From the NCBI GenBank assembly GCA_963930645.1, contig OZ005650.1, positions 234,078,188 to 234,142,187 on the forward strand: a stretch of 64,000 bases of DNA, given 5' to 3'. Source of the stretch: Salticus scenicus. Taxonomy: Eukaryota > Arthropoda > Arachnida > Araneae > Salticidae. Positions 13,864-25,000 of this stretch are shown in pieces. The position numbers and the translations under genes are program-made. A model generated the notes under the pieces. It made no database searches, was not told the origin of the DNA, and worked only from the letters and a program-made list of their open reading frames with translations. Within the stretch, counting starts at the first letter, position 1. Every line of letters begins with the position of its first letter.

Positions 13864-14632
13864 ATGGCGTTAAAAGAAAATACCATCATCGATAAACTCG
13901 ACGATTCGAATTATTCAACTTATGGTCATTTAAAGCTGAAATGCTTTTGACCAAAGAAGATTTATTTGAAGTTATAACTGAAGCTCCATCAGAACCAGTT
14001 ACTAACGAATGGTCTAAAAAGGATAATAGTGCAAAAGCCCTGATAAATCTCTCTATTAATGATTCACAAATACCACATATAAAATATTTAACTAATGCTA
14101 GAGAGATATGGCTAAAATTAAAAAGTATTCATGAACGCCCAAATCTCTCAAACAAACTATATTTACTTAAATATAGTTTGTTTTACTTAAATGCTGATTG
14201 TACAGTTGCAAATTGTCCGAGGGCGAAATTGTGAACAATCACATTATTAGAATACTGGAACTGAAACAAAAACTGTCTGCAATTGGGGAAAATATTGATG
14301 ACGCTCACCTGTCCGCACTGCTTCTATGCTCTCTGCCTCCCTCTTACGATCCTTTGATTACGGCGTTAGAAGGCAGGGATGAACAGGATCTAAATCCAAC
14401 TTATATTCAAAATAAAATTATAGATGAATATAATTGAAGATTATGTAATAAAAAATCAAACTCCCATTCGGAAGATAATGCCACAGCGTACAGGGTTAAC
14501 AAAAATAAATATAATTTCAAAAAACGCCCTAGCAAATTTTGTACGTATTGTAATTCAAAAAGTCACAATACCAGTGAATGTTGGTATAAAAAAATAAAAA
14601 AACGAACAACGCGTCAGGAAATTATGGTTTAA
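13864..14632 (+). pseudogene. gag: copia gag remnant with zinc knuckle
   Basis: Gag forms the virus-like particle and packages the element RNA. The start ATG at 13864 opens a copia-type N-terminus (IIDKLDDSNYSTY). A frameshift near 13921 moves the reading to a frame containing SFKAEMLLTKEDLFEVI, and another near 14200 leads to EGEIVNNHIIRILELKQKLS and then LLCSLPPSYDPLITALEG. A stop after KIIDEYN interrupts it again. A CCHC zinc knuckle (CTYCNSKSHNTSECW, spacing C-X2-C-X4-H-X4-C) follows at about 14540-14585. Order and motifs are standard for copia Gag. At least two frameshifts and one stop make it non-functional. Confidence 0.85.
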
Positions 14633-14779
14633 AACAAAATTAATTCCTCATTATGTTTTGAAACCAAATCCCAACATATAAAGGGGGAACACTCCTCCCG
14701 AGAGTTAAATAATTTTGATGAAGATTTTGGGGCGACTGTAAAAAAAATGAAAAACTTCGCGTTTATTGCCAGTGACGAA

Positions 14780-15030
14780 CACAAATCCAGTTGGATAGTT
14801 GACAGCGGCTGTTCAGAACATATTACGAATAATAAGAATTTATTTGTAAAAATTAAAGACACTGGTTGTTTCAAACGTAGTTATCGCTAATGGAAATTCT
14901 TAACCTCTCAAGTTTCGGGTGACATAATGATTAAAACTAAAACTGAAAATGGCGAAGTAAATTAAATAAATTTATTAGACGTACTCTATGTACCTGATAT
15001 TGAAACAAACTTACTCTCTGTTAGTAAAGC
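14780..15030 (+). pseudogene. copia aspartic protease remnant
   Basis: The protease cleaves the Gag-Pol polyprotein. The catalytic signature is visible as SSWIVDSGCSEHITNN at about 14789-14836, with the usual D-S/T-G replaced only at the last positions (DSGC, the normal copia form). Downstream, LLDVLYVPDIETNLLSVSKA is the conserved C-terminal part. A frame change between the two parts breaks the gene. Confidence 0.8.
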
Positions 15031-15049
15031 CACGAAAAATGGTTGCGCA

Positions 15050-15838
15050 TTGATCTTCGAGAAAAATAAATGCCAGGGGCAAAAACACGGGAAAACTTTC
15101 CTTCAGGAGGAAACAAAAGGAAATCTTTATGAAGTAGTACAACCGAAATATGATGCAAATGAACAAGCTAGATTAATATCTAATTGTAATAACAAGAAAT
15201 GTATCACATTATGGCACAAACGTCTAGGTCATAGAAATTTCGCAGATATTAAAGAAATCATAGATAAGCAACTAGCTTTAGGACTTGACGTAAATTTTTG
15301 TAAACACTATAAAACGTGTGAAACGTGCATAAAAACTAAATTAACAGATATGCCGTATCCTAAGCAGACTAAGTACCGGGCAAATAAGGTACTTGAACTA
15401 ATTTATACTGATATCTGCGGACGTTTTCAGACACCTTCTATAGGGGAAAAACATATTTCCTTACATTTATAGACGATTTATAGCAGGTTTACAATTATTT
15501 ACCTCTTAACACACAAAAGTGAAGTATTGCAAAAAGTAAAAACTTATATATCGTTAGTCAAGAATAAATTTGGTAGGCTACCTAAAAGAATAAGTTCAGA
15601 TAATTGTAGAGAATATGTAGGCAATGATATAGATAATTTTCTTAAACAAACTGGAATCAGACATGAACTCACTGTTCCTTATTATCCACCACAAAACGGG
15701 GTTTCCGAAAGAAAGAATAGAACCCTTGTAGAAATAGCCAAATGTATGTTATCTGAAGCGACATTAATGCATAAATTTTGTGGGGGAAGTAATCCATACC
15801 GTGAACAACTTACTAAACAGGCTCCCCACAAAATCTAA
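15050..15838 (+). pseudogene. copia integrase remnant
   Basis: Integrase inserts the cDNA into the host genome. The N-terminal zinc-binding module is present as LWHKRLGHRNF followed by CETCIKTK (HHCC pattern). The catalytic core follows. LIYTDICG holds the first Asp, and SSDNCREY holds the second Asp (usually S-D-N/R-G-x-E-Y; here C replaces G). PYYPPQNGVSERKNRTL contains the third acidic residue, Glu. A stop and a frameshift near 15470-15527 separate the first Asp from the rest. Confidence 0.88.
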
Positions 15839-16018
15839 TGATAAGACTCCCTATGAGCTTTGGAACAAAGTTAAACCTAACCTCTCCCATTTGAGGATAT
15901 TCGGATCAAAAGCTTATGCTTAGATTAATGAACATAATAGAAAAAACTTGATAACAAGGCTCAAGAGGGAATCTTTGTTGGCTATGATTACCGATCCAAA
16001 GGATATCGAATTTATACA

Positions 16019-17000
16019 GGGGGGGGGGGGGATATTATTATCGCGCGAACAGTGAAATTCTTAGAAAATCAAAATTGTAAACTGTCGTTGCAAAAGGAAC
16101 CGACTAATGATAATAATCAAACGCAGACTGTAAATATTGAATTTAACGATACCTCTGAGCAAACACATGATTCAAAAATTCAACTCAGAAGGTCATCGAG
16201 ATCTAACCTAGGTGTTCCTCCAGACCGTTTAATCTACTTAGCTAAACACGATTTAGCACAAGAACCACAAAGTTGGTCTGGGATACAAAATATGACACAT
16301 CTCGTTGAAAAGAATAACTGGATTAAAGCCGCGGAAGAAGAAATACAGTCGTTAAACGGACATAACACATGGACCTTAGTCGATCTTCTAGAAGGGAAAA
16401 AAGTTATCGGTTCGAAATAGACTTTCAAAATTAAATACGATAATACGGGTAAACTACAATAATACAAAGCGTGTTTAGTTGCCCAAGGTTTTCTCCAAAA
16501 ATTTGGAGAAGATTACGATGCAACTTTTGCACCAGTAGTCTCATACACAACAGTCAGAGCTTTTCTGAATTCCGCAGCTCATCACAAACTGATTGTAAAA
16601 CATATAGATATTAAGACCGCGTTCTTTTACGGAAATTTAGATGAGGATATCTATATGCGACAACCAGAAGGGTTCATAGATAAAGGCAACGAAAACAAAG
16701 ACTGCAAATTAAATAAGTCTATCTACGGGTTAAAACAGGCCGCAAGAGCCTGATACATGAGAATAAGAGACTTTCTAAAAACCTTAAATTGCGGAGAAAG
16801 TTAAGCAGACTCGTGTTTATACATTCATAATGATCCAAACGTAACTTCATTCATTATTGTCTACGTCGATGACATTTTAGTAGCCGGTGACGATAACCAA
16901 ATATACAAAGTCACGAACGAATAAAACAAACAATTTGAAATAAAGGATTTTGGAGAAGTAAGCTTTTATCTAGGTATGCAAATAACCAGAAATAAACAAG
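16019..17000 (+). pseudogene. pol: copia reverse transcriptase remnant
   Basis: The RT copies element RNA into cDNA. The linker (16052-16420) ends in a copia-type pre-RT segment (HLVEKNNWIKAAEEEIQSLN, TWTLVDL). RT motifs follow: ACLVAQGFLQKFGEDY, TFAPVVSYTTVRAFL, HIDIKTAFFYGNLDEDIYM, SIYGLKQAARA, and the catalytic YVDDILVAGDD at about 16862-16894. The YVDD box is intact. In-frame stops occur after SK at 16418, inside KLQ*YKA, after QAARA, in the GES*AD segment and after KVTNE. A run of 13 G at 16019-16031 lies in the linker, where the reading frame is lost. The enzyme cannot be made. Confidence 0.92.
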
Positions 17001-17159
17001 GTGATTTTGTAATAAACCAAAAATTAAAAATAGCAGAGTTAGTAAAAAAATTAAACCTTGAGTGCTCCAAACCTATACAAGCGTACCAGTGTAGCCTAAT
17101 AATCTCAAATTTCATGATAACGACAATCCGCTAGAAAATAACATTAAGTATAAACAAGT

Positions 17160-17747
17160 AATTGGAAGTTTATTATATTTAGGTACAGTCAGTCGGCCAA
17201 ATATTTTATCAGCTGTAAATATTTTAAGCTGGAGAAATTCGAATACACGGAAAAAAGATTGGGAAGCAGCTAAAAGGGTTGTGCGTTACCTAAACACCAA
17301 CAAAGACTTAAATTTTGTCATTATCGCAAACCAAGAAACCAAACTAACAGCCTTCGCTGATGCCGATTGGGCAAGCGATAAAACAAATAGAAAGTCAACT
17401 TCCGGAAATATTTTAATGTTGCGAAATAATCCCATTCTATGGACAACAAAAAAAACAAACTTCCGTGGCATTGTTTTCTGCAGAAGCGGAGTTCATCTCT
17501 GCAACTAATGCTGCTAAGGAAATCACCTGGTTACTTAAATTACCGAAAGGTTTGAATCTACAGCAAGCTATGCCAATTACACTGTTTGAAGAAAACGTAA
17601 GTTGTATAAAACTATTAATCTGTAAGTTTTCTGCCAAGCCCAAGCACATTGATATCAAATATAATTATTTAAAGAACTTGAAGGAGAAACGAGTGTTACA
17701 TATGGAATATTGCCCTAGCGAAGAAATGAGAGCAGATATACTCTAGC
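17160..17747 (+). pseudogene. copia RNase H remnant
   Basis: RNase H removes the RNA template. The connection segment is recognisable near 17160-17280 (IGSLLYLGTVSRPNIL in one frame), followed by RYLNTNKDLNF. The catalytic region reads LTAFADADWASDKTNRKSTSG with the first Asp. A frameshift within the KKTNF run near 17460 is followed by ALFSAEAEFISATNAAKEITWL, which carries the catalytic Glu. HIDIKYNYLKN and the terminal RADIL with TAG at 17744-17746 close the polyprotein in the usual place, just before the purine tract. Confidence 0.9.
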
Positions 17748-17817
17748 AAGACCTTTTTTTGAAATTCACCGAAGGAAATTTAACTTAACCATAGAGGTTT
17801 AAGAAGTGTCTCACGAT

Positions 17818-17828
17818 GAAGGGGGAAA
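17818..17828 (+). other. Polypurine tract of the copia element
   Basis: GAAGGGGGAAA lies immediately upstream of the TG that starts the 3' LTR. This is the expected primer position for plus-strand DNA synthesis. Confidence 0.9.
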
Positions 17829-18508
17829 TGACATATCATTATCATTGATTAACACTTCATTTAATTAAGGCATTACAAAAACTGATATCATATTTCAAGT
17901 TATTTACGTGCTATCAATTATGCCTGTAAAAAATCTAGATTACATTTCCTTCTTCATTCATGATTAACTGTTCACAGACACTAATGATGTTTACATGTAA
18001 CTCTTTGTTCCTGCGTTTTCAAGGACTTCTATTATTAATGCATATTGACTGTCTACACGAACTATAAACATTCATAAACTTTTTTATTATTCTCTTATAT
18101 ATAAATATATTTTTTACTTTCTAATCTCACTTCCATATCTGATTCCGTGCTCAAAGGATGCAGAACAAGATGCATCCAAAATTAAAAATAAATACTAAAA
18201 TTAAGTTCACTGATGGATAATTTCATTTTAACACGTACAACCACATACATCTATTCATATACTTATTGGATTATTCAGCGGATTCTAATATAACGTTTTT
18301 AGATAGATGTATCAACAGATCAGAAAGCCTGTGGATGTTGCTGAATTCGTTAGAAGACTAGCGCTGATATTGCTGCACAGTGCACAGAAGGTAAGTGAAG
18401 AATGTTTATTATCTTTACAAGTCTTACCTTCCAAGTATAAGTTTGAATTTATCTAATTAATTAATTATTTACGATTTAATTAATAGTGATTTCAAATATT
18501 TTTTATCA
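17829..18508 (+). repeat. 3' LTR of the copia element
   Basis: Begins TGACATATCATTATC and ends TTTTTATCA. It is the partner of 13102-13781, with the same length to within a base or two, and is followed by the target copy GTCTG. Confidence 0.94.
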
Positions 18509-18513
18509 GTCTG

Positions 18514-18679
18514 CATATTATAATTTGCATCAACGTTGCTATTTTTCAATAATAATACCCATTTTTATTTCTATATTTGAATTTCTAAGAACAAGGTTCA
18601 GAAAAAGGTATAGTTTACACTTTTTTAATAAATTTTTGATAGAGTTACAAATGAAACTGTGTTGGGAGTCTGTCCCAAC

Positions 18680-18713
<34 letters not shown>

Positions 18714-19769
18714 AGATCTCACACATAAAATCACTATGTCCACTCAGATGATAATCGGGAAAAAAGTATAACAATTTAAAATATAAAATAAAGTAATGCT
18801 AATTAAGAAATGATGTGTGCATCTAAACTTACTTGAATAACTATTTTAATCCCTGTGTATGAAAAGTTAAATATTGCACAAACGATAAACTGGTAAACAC
18901 TCCTTAACAGCAATAAAAATGAAATATCAGTGTAACTGGAAAAATATTTATATGAATGAGCTGTAAATTTGGAAGCTCAATATTTCCAATCATGGCTGTT
19001 GTATTTGTGGAAATATTAAGATAGCTCATAATTCATATTTTTTCAGAATAGGAATTTATTAATAATTTTTGTAAAAAAATATATGCATGGAATTTGTTTG
19101 GGTTACTGCATTCTAACACATAAAAATGAAATTTGGATAAAAGAATTTTTCAGAACGATATGAATTAATGTTTGTCACATTCATTTAACATATTAGCATC
19201 ACCATATTTTCACACCTTATAACTATGAAACATTGAAGAAAATATATAAACCATCCCATTTTTCGATCTAATTTGAACCAAATAACCAACAAAATTGACC
19301 AAAATGGATGATGCTACTTAAAAGAAAATGAAGTTTAAAAATGTTCTACCTCTCCCATAGGGAAAGAGAAAAAATATTTTAATCGCCATGTTGCTCTAAA
19401 GTACTTCTGGAAGGTGTTTGTTCTTGGTGTGAGTTGATTCTCGGTACCGGGAATTGGTTGCTCTTACTTCCATTTCTGCATGATTAAAATGGGCAAGTAA
19501 AGCGGTAAATGCGCAGCATGCTTGAGTATGTTGATACCACATGTGGTGGTGGACCTGACATTGGGCAAACGGTAAAGAAACTGCCGAAGGCATTCGGAAC
19601 CTAACCGAGGTTCGTGTGAATTCGTTTGTTTCTGTGAGCACGGTCAGTTAATGCGCTACCTCAGGCAGTAGGTACCTGGACATAGCATCTGCGGCCGAAA
19701 TGAACCAGAATTCAAACAGAGATTTTGACAGATTTATTTATTTATTTGTTTTACTTATTTATTTATTTA
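18514..19769. other. AT-rich spacer, one GC-richer stretch
   Basis: Poly(A) tract at about 18683-18710. The stretch 19390-19700 is clearly less AT-rich than its surroundings, with frames up to 81 residues on the minus strand, but neither strand resembles a family I know. It may be an old element or an exon. I cannot decide. Confidence 0.4.
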
Positions 19770-20419
19770 CTAGCAGGCTTTGCCCGCTTCGCTGGACTTT
19801 AAACTTAAATGAGTTGTCAAAATCCCATATCTTTATTAATAACCTAAGTTCTCGCTGTGATTGGTAGAGGTTTTTCACGCTCGCAACGTGAGGAGTCTGG
19901 GTCCCCACTGCCTTCGGCACCAACTTACCCTCTTCTTACTTCCCCTTCCTCAGAGGGTGAGTTCGAAGTTTTGCAAAATCCCACTAATGTGCATAATGCG
20001 TACACTTAATCAAAATCCATGCACGAAAATTCGCCATTCTAAAATAATTCAAAGCGAATTCAAACGAAAAAACATGTTTTTACACATGTTTATTGCTCTC
20101 CGACACCGAGAAGGAGGGGGGATTTCGAATTTCGTGAAATCCAGTTACAATAAGTGCCGGACGCATATAAACAATTTACGCACCAAATTTCGTGACCACA
20201 GAAGTCTTTAACAGAAAATATTATAAATAAATAAATACAAAAAGCACAGCTTTAGTATGGGACCCCTTTGGTGAATTTAAATATTTTAAGCCATTTTTGC
20301 GATGAATTGAATTGGCTATCTCAATTGCGCAATTAAAGATCCTGACGAGAAATGTCCGAGCTACTTCGGTGCCAAATTTCAAATTTTGTCAAAGGGATCC
20401 GATACTAAAGCTGTTCCAT

Positions 20420-20628
20420 ACACAAAACAAATAAATAAATAAATAAAATAAAATTAAATTAAATAAAATAATAAAATAAAGTTAAATTAAATAATAAAAT
20501 TAAATAAAATTAAATAATAAAATAAAATTAAATTAAATTAAATTAAATTAAATAATAAAATTAAATTAAATTAAATTAAATTAAATAATAAAATAAAATA
20601 AAATAAAATAAAATAAAATGAAAACTCT
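20420..20628. repeat. (AAATA/AAATT)n simple repeat
   Basis: A 200-bp stretch made of irregular AAATA, AAATT and AATAA units without other bases except isolated G. Confidence 0.95.
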
Positions 20629-20847
20629 TTTCTGATATTTACAAAATAAAAATAAAATATCTTAATAAAATCCAACATATAATCATTTACAATTAAAGCG
20701 AGAACGTAAAAGAACCTCATAAGGTACATAATAACAACAAAAAATTTTGTTTTACTGCAGGAAAGAAAAGTACTGCTTAATTAAATAAAAATATTAAACT
20801 AATGCCAAATATCTCTATGAAAATATTTATCCACATACAAATTCCTG

Positions 20848-20881
<34 letters not shown>

Positions 20882-21028
20882 CCAACGTTTGTAGGTCAAT
20901 TGTTTATTTTTCTCTCTAATTTTTATTATTGTTCACGTGAAATTAAAAATATTTCAATTTATTTCTGGAAAATAAGCAAATATATAAATGCCTATATATA
21001 AATATAAAACCTTCTACCGAATGTGGGT

Positions 21029-21364
21029 TGAAAACGGAAAAAGGGTAAAATAAAGTAGAAATATCAGTAGAAATATTTATAAATTTGATACCAAATGAAA
21101 GGGGCTATTTTTCTGAATCCAGGGGTGCAAACAGTTTTTCGATGTGACAATTAGATTTTTCAAATATAACTAAAGTATGAAATTTAAGTGGCAACGGGAA
21201 AACGGAAAAAGGGAAAAATAAATTAGAAATATCAGACCTATCGTTACAAATTTAGTACCAAATGAAAGGGGGGATTTTTCTGAATACTGGGGAGTAAACA
21301 GGTTTTCGATACGACAATTAGATTTTTTAAAATTAACTAAAATATGAAATTTAGATGGCAACAC
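21029..21364 (+). repeat. Tandem duplication, about 169-bp unit, two copies
   Basis: AACGGAAAAAGGG at 21033 recurs at 21202. Each copy continues through TACCAAATGAAAGGGG, TTTTTCTGAAT and CGACAATTAGATTTTT in the same order. The two units differ at scattered positions, so the duplication is not new. Confidence 0.85.
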
Positions 21365-22240
21365 TTTCAATCTTTTCATAATTCGTAGTGCGAATCACGC
21401 GAATAAAAAATTCTTTAACTTAAAAATTTATTTTTATATTTTATTTTTCCATTCAAAGCGTTATAGTGAAAAAATATTAATGACACATGCGCAGGCGTTT
21501 TTTACCCACAATTCAAAAACTAATCTTTTTTTTTTTTAATTTCTATAGATATAATTTTAAGTTGGGTGAAGACCTAAGTTTCTGCCAAGCGCCGTTGAAT
21601 TCCATCCAGCCGTTCTCGAGTGATGTCCCGACAAAAAAAGCGACATACACACACGATGACACACATGCACACGCACACACACAGGCAAAATTTTCTGAAG
21701 TCATTTTCGGCTTTCATGGGGTGTGAAACGTGAAGATATCGCAAAATTTTTTGATTCCGACAAATTTACAGACAAAACTCTGATTTTATTAATATAGATT
21801 GACATTTTATGTTAAAATGTGATTGGAAATTTTGAGAATTCATATAACTCTTTATATCTCAAGATCTCAGATTTCTAAAATATTTATCTTTATGTTTTAA
21901 TATGTTATCTGGTTGCATATAAAAATAGTTTAAAAAAAATTATATATAAAAAAAATTAATCATTTATTAACAAAAAAGTGCTTGTGGATATAAGATCGTG
22001 CTAATATGACATAAGATTTTTCAAAATATTCAAATTTTTAGTTTAAATGGAAATTTTAGAAATCTCTTAATAAAAGCTGGATGAAAAATGTTTATTAAGA
22101 ATCTCTTAATAAACATTTTGTGTCAATTCCGATGATACAGCAACAGTCAACAAAACAAGCTTTCAAAGTTTGCTATAGAAAAAGCATTGGCTATTTGGTT
22201 GCAGAAATACAACATAGTGATACAAAGGTTTAAATATGCA

Positions 22241-22270
22241 GTGAATAACGAAGCGGGTCAAGCCCGCTAG
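22241..22270 (+). repeat. CTAG-hairpin terminus, plus-strand copy
   Basis: AACGAAGCGGGTCAAGCCCG followed by CTAG and then T. AGCGGG and CCCGCT pair. It is the same terminus as at 19770, 22907 and 38737 but oriented outward to the right, so 19.77-22.27 kb is bounded by two outward-facing termini. Confidence 0.6.
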
Positions 22271-22721
22271 TCAATAAATAAATAATTAAATAAGTATAAA
22301 ATAAGGTGTAATTTTTTGAAAACTCCTAATATATTTATGCATTATTTTAAACAATATTTTTATATTTAGTGTATAAAAGTTTATCTGTAAAATAATTTAC
22401 ATAATTTTAAATTCACACATTCCTGTGCAACATATGTTATTACTTTACTTACATGTTATAAATTTTGTATAAATTTCTTGGAAAGTATTCGTAGACTTGT
22501 GTTGCTTTTTTTTCCCCCAGTCTTTTCAAAAATACATTTTCAAATATAATGTATTCAAAATAAAGGTTTTTTTTCTTCCTTTTCGAGGAATTCATTTTGC
22601 ACTTACCGAGTATACTAAAAGAGAAAAATATTTGAGTCCATTGAAAGAATGTAGTGAATACATATTTCAAGATTGAATATTGACTCCTTACGCTCTTCTC
22701 CTCAGAATTCAGTAAAAAATG

Positions 22722-22752
<31 letters not shown>

Positions 22753-22870
22753 CAAAAAAAGTTTTTTTACAGAATGTTGCACGTTCAATAACACTTCCGA
22801 GAAGTAGCAATGGTTTAAAACATCAAAAAAAAAAAAAAAAAAGAAAAAAAGAAAAAAGAAAAAAAAAAAA
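22722..22870. repeat. Poly(A) and A-rich tracts
   Basis: Two long A tracts (about 22722-22750 and 22826-22870, the second with interspersed G) lie directly before the CTAG-hairpin terminus at 22907. Confidence 0.85.
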
Positions 22871-22906
22871 CTTTGAATGAGATATATTTGAATAAAATAT
22901 ATAATA

Positions 22907-23731
22907 CTAGCAGGCTACGCCCGCTTCGCTGGTCACTATATTTAAATTAATTTTCAAAAGAATTGCAATAAACCCCGTAAAATCGGTCTTAACTGGTAGA
23001 TAAGGGATGCTCAAAAGTTTCTGAGGAAGTATTATGTTACCAGTTTACGAAAAGGATATTGTGACTCGCATGAATAGTAATTAAAAAAAGACAGTTGTAT
23101 GTTGAAAATTTAAATCTGAGATTGTCATAACATTTAGCTTCACACAGTCAATTTTGATATTAAAAAGACTTCTACTTCAGCTATAGCTGCGATTTTACAA
23201 TTTTTTTGTAACGTCTGTATGTACAATTTTCATGTTAATCTTTCATAACTTATAAACTCATGAAGGTAGAAGGTTGAAAATTTTTATTTAAGGTCGTTGT
23301 AATGCCTACTTGTACTACTCCTTTTTTGTCACCATTTAATCTTCCGTTTTAGATACTAAAGAAAAGTAAAATTTTTTTCCATCTTAGGAACTCGTGTTTT
23401 AGAGATTTCAACATAACTTACTAATAGAGCCGACATAACGATAATATTTAAAAATAGAAACTATTGATTATAACTTTGGCCACGAAATTGCAGATGTTCG
23501 TTGGTACTTGGCAAACTCTGCAACCATATTTGACCAAAATTTCTAATTTAGGTTTGCCCAAATCTGAAAGTTTTATCTGGAATTAAAACGAAGTAAATCG
23601 ATTTTTTATTGTATAATCTGCCAATTTATCGCAACTAATCTCTCTAATAGTAATAATAATAATAATAATAAATAAATAAAAAAATCTGCACAAGAGTGCC
23701 AACGTTTCCGTAACAGTAAGTATAGATTAAT
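22907..23731 (-). mobile_element. CTAG-hairpin repeat family, second copy (far end tentative)
   Basis: The 22907-22932 terminus is CTAGCAGGCTACGCCCGCTT CGCTGG, followed by TCACTATATTTAAATTAATTTTCAAAAG. The reverse complement of that following segment also appears next to the 38737 terminus, so homology extends beyond the hairpin. The proposed far end is near 23731, after an AAT repeat and the words GTAAGTATAGATTA. It has no coding frame. Confidence 0.45.
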
Positions 23732-24119
23732 GGTTATTACAAGAATGTTGTGTTGTGTCCACATATTAGGATTTTTCTAATATTAAGTTTAGTACCTATT
23801 TCTCACGTAATTTTGCTAATTATCATCATGCCTAGTAGAATAGTATAAATTGTGTATTATGCGTAATTTTTTAAGATCGTAATGTTGAATGTTTTAAATT
23901 ACATATATGTGTCTTCTAGTTACAAAATCGGCCATTTCGAAAAAATAAAACTTTTGGGAGTAACAGATTTTTTTTCTACACTTAGTCAAAATAAGATTGA
24001 AACCAAAATTCATTAGTTTTAAAGCCGTTAGGGCAGTATGTTTGAAAACTGGAAACAACGGGGCAGGACCATGGAAAAGAGGTGGCTATTAATTTTTTTA
24101 TTTTGAATTTGGCCACCTT

Positions 24120-24700
24120 TGCAACTTAGGTTGGAGTTGGCCGGTTTAACACTCGGATCACGGAGGAGTCGTGGACAACGAAATGGCTGAAAGTCTGGCC
24201 AAATCTGCCTTTGAATTACCAGTTTTCTCTTCTTACCACCCCTCGATGCAGTCAATCAGTCAATCAATCCCCCTTTCCCTTCAGAATGTTAAAAGATCAT
24301 TAAATGTAAAACACATGTAAGAGTAGTAAGAGTCGTGGAATGTATCAACAAAAGAACGGCACACCTTCTTCCTTCTACCCAACATTGGCAGCAAAAACTA
24401 CGACCTGATTCCAGCCATCATAGCCTTCCAGGCGGATCACGGACGCTTTAGGAGATAACATCACCGCTTCCATTGTTCGTGCTCCTCTCTTTGTGAGTGT
24501 GGTGAGGTGGGTACACTAGAGCATGCATACTTCTTCTGTCCACAAACTTCCCCTCATCATCTCATAAACCCTTTTATCTGACCAGTTAACTGGCTCTCAA
24601 ATATTCTCGAAAGACCCCCTCCTCTGCAAAATCTGACCAGCATTTATCAGATCATAACCGAGTTATCACTTATAGCCAACAAACAAGTCTAACAATTTTC
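24120..24700 (+). pseudogene. 3' end of a non-LTR retrotransposon ORF2 (RNase H and C-terminal zinc region)
   Basis: The plus strand at about 24165-24215 encodes NEMAESLAKSAFEL, the last conserved block of the RNase H domain found in I/Jockey-type ORF2 proteins. About 200 bp further on, a broken frame gives HRFHCSCSSLCECGEVGTLE and then HAYFFCP, the C-terminal cysteine-histidine segment (C-x-C...H...C) seen at the end of these polyproteins. After it, LSNILERPP and TSIYQIITELSL fit the usual tail. Reverse transcriptase and endonuclease are absent. Stops and frame changes show that it is dead. Clade assignment is only approximate. Confidence 0.7.
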
Positions 24701-24764
24701 TCAGTTTCCCAATGTTTCTTATTTCCTCACTGTCCGCTCTCAATAAACTGTAAATTCTCTGTAA

Positions 24765-25000
24765 ACGTAAAATACACTCAAATCAATGAAAATCAAATAA
24801 ACCAATCAAATCTCTTGTAATTCCTCGAAACGTAGCTCTAGTTCAACGTAAAATACACTCAAATCAATGAAAATCAAATAAACCAAACGAATCTCTTGTA
24901 ATTACTCATAACGTAGCTGTAGTTCAATGTAAAATACACTCAAATGAATGAAAGTCAAATAAATCAATCAAATCTCTTCTAAGATTCCCCATTCTGCGTC
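24765..25000 (+). repeat. Tandem repeat, 81-bp unit, three copies
   Basis: Units begin at about 24765, 24846 and 24927 with AxGTAAAATACACTCAAAT and continue with AATGAAAxTCAAATAAAxCA. The spacing is 81 bp both times. It lies just downstream of the non-LTR ORF2 remnant, where 3' UTR repeats are common in such elements. Confidence 0.88.

Larger units (their letters stand above)
13102..18508 (+). mobile_element. Ty1/copia LTR retrotransposon, full length, defective
   Basis: Two 680-bp direct repeats (13102-13781 and 17829-18508) flank an internal region with gag, protease, integrase, RT and RNase H in the copia order, integrase before RT. The LTRs begin TG, and the 3' LTR ends CA. Flanking bases GTCTA (13097-13101) and GTCTG (18509-18513) form a 5-bp target duplication with one mismatch. 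A purine tract, GAAGGGGGAAA, ends exactly at the 3' LTR. Total length is 5407 bp, normal for copia. By hand I count roughly 39 differences between the LTRs (about 5-6%), so the insertion is not recent. Several stops and frameshifts make it non-autonomous. It has no inserted elements. Confidence 0.95.
19770..21800 (-). mobile_element. CTAG-hairpin repeat family, long copy (boundaries tentative)
   Basis: On the minus strand this copy ends with CCAGCGAAGCGGGCAAAGCC, then TGCTAG, followed by T (19770-19795 on plus). AGCGGGC and GCCTGCT can pair as a hairpin. The other end is proposed near 21785-21800, after a segment with ACACAC runs and the words GGTGTGAAACGTGAAGATAT and TTATTAATATAGATT, typical of arthropod interspersed repeat termini. 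Inside are an (AAATA/AAATT)n tract (20420-20628), a poly(A) tract (about 20850-20877) and a tandem duplication (21029-21364). No coding capacity is clear. The class is uncertain: the 3' CTAG before T would suit a Helitron, but that is inference. Confidence 0.45.

Noticed and set aside
19396..19641. 81-residue minus-strand frame in a GC-richer patch
   Set aside because: No recognisable family and no supporting neighbouring exon. Recorded only as a compositional feature.
24028..24255. 75-residue minus-strand frame
   Set aside because: The plus strand of the same stretch carries the RNase H block of a non-LTR element, so the minus frame is a shadow.
24765..25000. CRISPR-like array
   Set aside because: Units are contiguous 81-bp tandem copies without unique spacers, in a eukaryotic context.
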